Of a DNA stretch of 7,529 nt, positions 6,373 through 7,529 are shown one piece after another. Both the position numbers and the translations under genes were made by a program. The number at the start of each line of letters is the position of its first letter. The stretch's first letter is position 1. This DNA is from Actinomycetes bacterium (GTDB taxonomy: Bacteria; Actinomycetota; Aquicultoria; CAJVYJ01; JAUVQD01), in NCBI GenBank assembly GCA_030598355.1, contig JAUVQD010000058.1:1-7529 (forward strand), written 5' to 3'. The notes beneath the pieces are model-generated. The model searched no databases. It worked only from the letters and a program-made list of their open reading frames with translations, and was not told the origin of the DNA.

Positions 6373-7371
6373 ATGAAGCTTGAAGGAAATCTAAAAGATT
6401 TTGGACTCGAAGCAATTTTTCAGTTGATAAATACTGATAAAAAAACGGGTACTCTGCACATAACTCGCAAAATAGGTGACGCGGAAGGTTTCATATACTT
6501 TCGCGACGGAAAGATTTTCGGGGCGGTTTCCAATTATAATCGGCAGCCGCTAGGCGAGCGTTTAGTGAATGCCGGACACATTACTGAAGCACAGCTAATG
6601 CTCGCTCTTGACGCGCAAAAGAATAGTAAAAAACGCCGGAAATTAGGCCAGATCCTGATCAAGGAGGGTTTGATAACTCAAGAAATCCTCCGGGCTTTTG
6701 TTAAAGAGCAAATCCAAAATACGGTTTTTGACCTCCTGCCGTGGGTAGACGGAGATTTTAACTTTTATGAAGATCAACTTCCCGCGTCGGAAGATATGGG
6801 TCTGCTTCTAAGCGCCCGCAAAATCCTGTCACAAGGAAGCGTTAGGCTGGATGAGTGGGATCGTATTCGAAGGAAGGTGCCATCGAATACAGCGGTCTTC
6901 AAAACCATTGATGGGGCCGAAGAAAAAAAGAATCTTCTGGGACTGACACCGCTTCATTGGAAGATCGTCAAAGAGACCGGCGGTGAACAGACGATCGCGC
7001 AGATAGTCGAAGTTCTCGGAGTTAGTGAATTTGAAGTTAGTTCGCACATATTTGATCTCATTCAGGCCGGCTTAATAAATCTTGTTTCCGGGGTTACAGA
7101 AAGTGATCAGAATATCTCCGAGAACGCGAATCAATCGGAGAAAGGCGATCTTCTGGATGAGCTGGAATTATCGCCTGAAGATCTCATTAGCGATCGCATT
7201 CAGTATATCAATGAGTTGACAGCTATGACTGACAGTCTGCGTCATGGCCACAAGGGAAGAGTTTTTCTTCCTTCAGTGAGCGCTTCGGTCCTTGTTGAAA
7301 AAGTGCACATGGATCGTCATTTGACGATACCCGCGCTCGAAGAGCTCATGGATTTTGTGAAGGGGTTATGA
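6373..7371 (+). CDS. DUF4388 protein with tandem MshEN-like motifs and winged-helix-like region
   Basis: The exact function is unknown; I read it as a cytoplasmic regulatory scaffold. The N-terminus (1-53) fits DUF4388 (PATAN-like): GNLKDFGLEAIFQLI, then KTGTLHI and GFIYFRDGKIFGAV. Residues 59-82 and 90-113 form two 24-residue repeats of the form xLGxxLxxxGxxxxxxLxxxLxxQ, like the paired motifs of MshEN c-di-GMP-binding domains, though the first residue is Pro or Lys rather than Arg. The stretch LLPWVDGDFNFYED (about 121-134) resembles the closing part of DUF4388. Residues 188-238 look like the winged-helix segment often found after DUF4388 (LTPLHWKIV to QAGLINLV). An acidic linker and a helical C-terminus (276-332) follow. 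No membrane segment is seen. Its place between pilB and a small GTPase suggests control of pilus assembly. AAAGG lies 12 bases upstream of the ATG. Confidence 0.85.
   Translation: MKLEGNLKDFGLEAIFQLINTDKKTGTLHITRKIGDAEGFIYFRDGKIFGAVSNYNRQPLGERLVNAGHITEAQLMLALDAQKNSKKRRKLGQILIKEGLITQEILRAFVKEQIQNTVFDLLPWVDGDFNFYEDQLPASEDMGLLLSARKILSQGSVRLDEWDRIRRKVPSNTAVFKTIDGAEEKKNLLGLTPLHWKIVKETGGEQTIAQIVEVLGVSEFEVSSHIFDLIQAGLINLVSGVTESDQNISENANQSEKGDLLDELELSPEDLISDRIQYINELTAMTDSLRHGHKGRVFLPSVSASVLVEKVHMDRHLTIPALEELMDFVKGL
7360..7365 (+). promoter_or_regulatory. Shine-Dalgarno sequence of the GTPase gene
   Basis: AAGGGG, inside the end of the DUF4388 gene, is seven bases before ATG 7373. The nearer ATG at 7368 overlaps the stop codon but opens only ATG-AAA-TGA. 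The site therefore selects 7373. Confidence 0.7.
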
Positions 7372-7372
7372 A

Positions 7373-7529
7373 ATGAAGCTGGTTAATGTGATTGTAACCG
7401 GGCCAAAGTCTTCGGGGAAAAGCACATTCTTAAGATCTCTGAGCCGACACGTTTTTGTCGCGCCGGAAGAGATATCATCGGAGAAGGCCGACAGCTCATG
7501 CGTTGTAGAATATGGCCGGATGCAAGTGA
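7373..7529 (+). CDS. Small Ras-like GTPase (COG2229/MglA/CvnD-like), 3' truncated by the window edge
   Basis: Only the first 52 residues are visible. The start MKLVNVIVTGPKSSGKSTFL gives a first beta strand and the P-loop G1 motif GPKSSGKST (residues 10-18, K16). It ends in CVVEYGRMQV, which aligns with the TTVAMDFGRI segment (switch I, next strand) of the prokaryotic small GTPases seen in actinobacterial conservons and the MglA-related COG2229 group. In that alignment the conserved Thr positions are Ser and the Asp is Glu, which are conservative changes. The family acts as a cytoplasmic GTP switch, often with a roadblock-domain partner; in Myxococcus MglA sets pilus polarity. The gene starts one base after the DUF4388 stop, so the two are probably translated together. 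The family call is likely, but the fragment is short. Confidence 0.78.
   Translation, partial: MKLVNVIVTGPKSSGKSTFLRSLSRHVFVAPEEISSEKADSSCVVEYGRMQV

Overview
The window is 7.5 kb of densely packed, co-directional bacterial DNA. All nine genes are on the + strand, with gaps of 18 bases or fewer, or overlaps. I see no RNA gene, CRISPR array, insertion sequence, promoter or intrinsic terminator. The order alaS-ruvX-mltG-aroE is familiar from Actinomycetota, and here yqeG and an acylphosphatase gene are inserted into it. Because the GC content is moderate and a PilB-type pilus ATPase with a DUF4388/small-GTPase pair follows, I suspect a deep-branching, anaerobic-type actinobacterial lineage or a neighbouring Terrabacteria group. 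This is inference from gene order, not a sequence match.

Layout. 1-1464 is the C-terminal half of alanyl-tRNA synthetase. 1483-1905 is RuvX/YqgF. 1909-2961 is the MltG endolytic transglycosylase, which appears to start at a non-canonical ATA codon. 2974-3525 is a YqeG-family HAD phosphatase. 3533-3802 is an acylphosphatase. 3807-4784 is shikimate dehydrogenase with an extra basic tail that overlaps the next gene by 110 bases in another frame. 4675-6357 is a PilB/GspE-type assembly ATPase. 6373-7371 is a DUF4388 protein with two tandem MshEN-like motifs and a winged-helix-like region. 7373 to the window end is the start of a small Ras-like GTPase.

How the genes fit together. The first six genes are housekeeping: translation, rRNA/DNA processing, peptidoglycan synthesis, phosphatases and aromatic amino acids. 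From 4675 the content changes to type IV pilus or type II secretion machinery plus what looks like a regulatory module (DUF4388 scaffold and small GTPase). The tight spacing implies that the pilus genes are at least partly transcribed with the housekeeping block.

The points most worth a second look are the mltG start, the aroE/pilB overlap, and the contrast between degenerate MshEN motifs in PilB and better-kept ones in the DUF4388 protein beside a GTPase.
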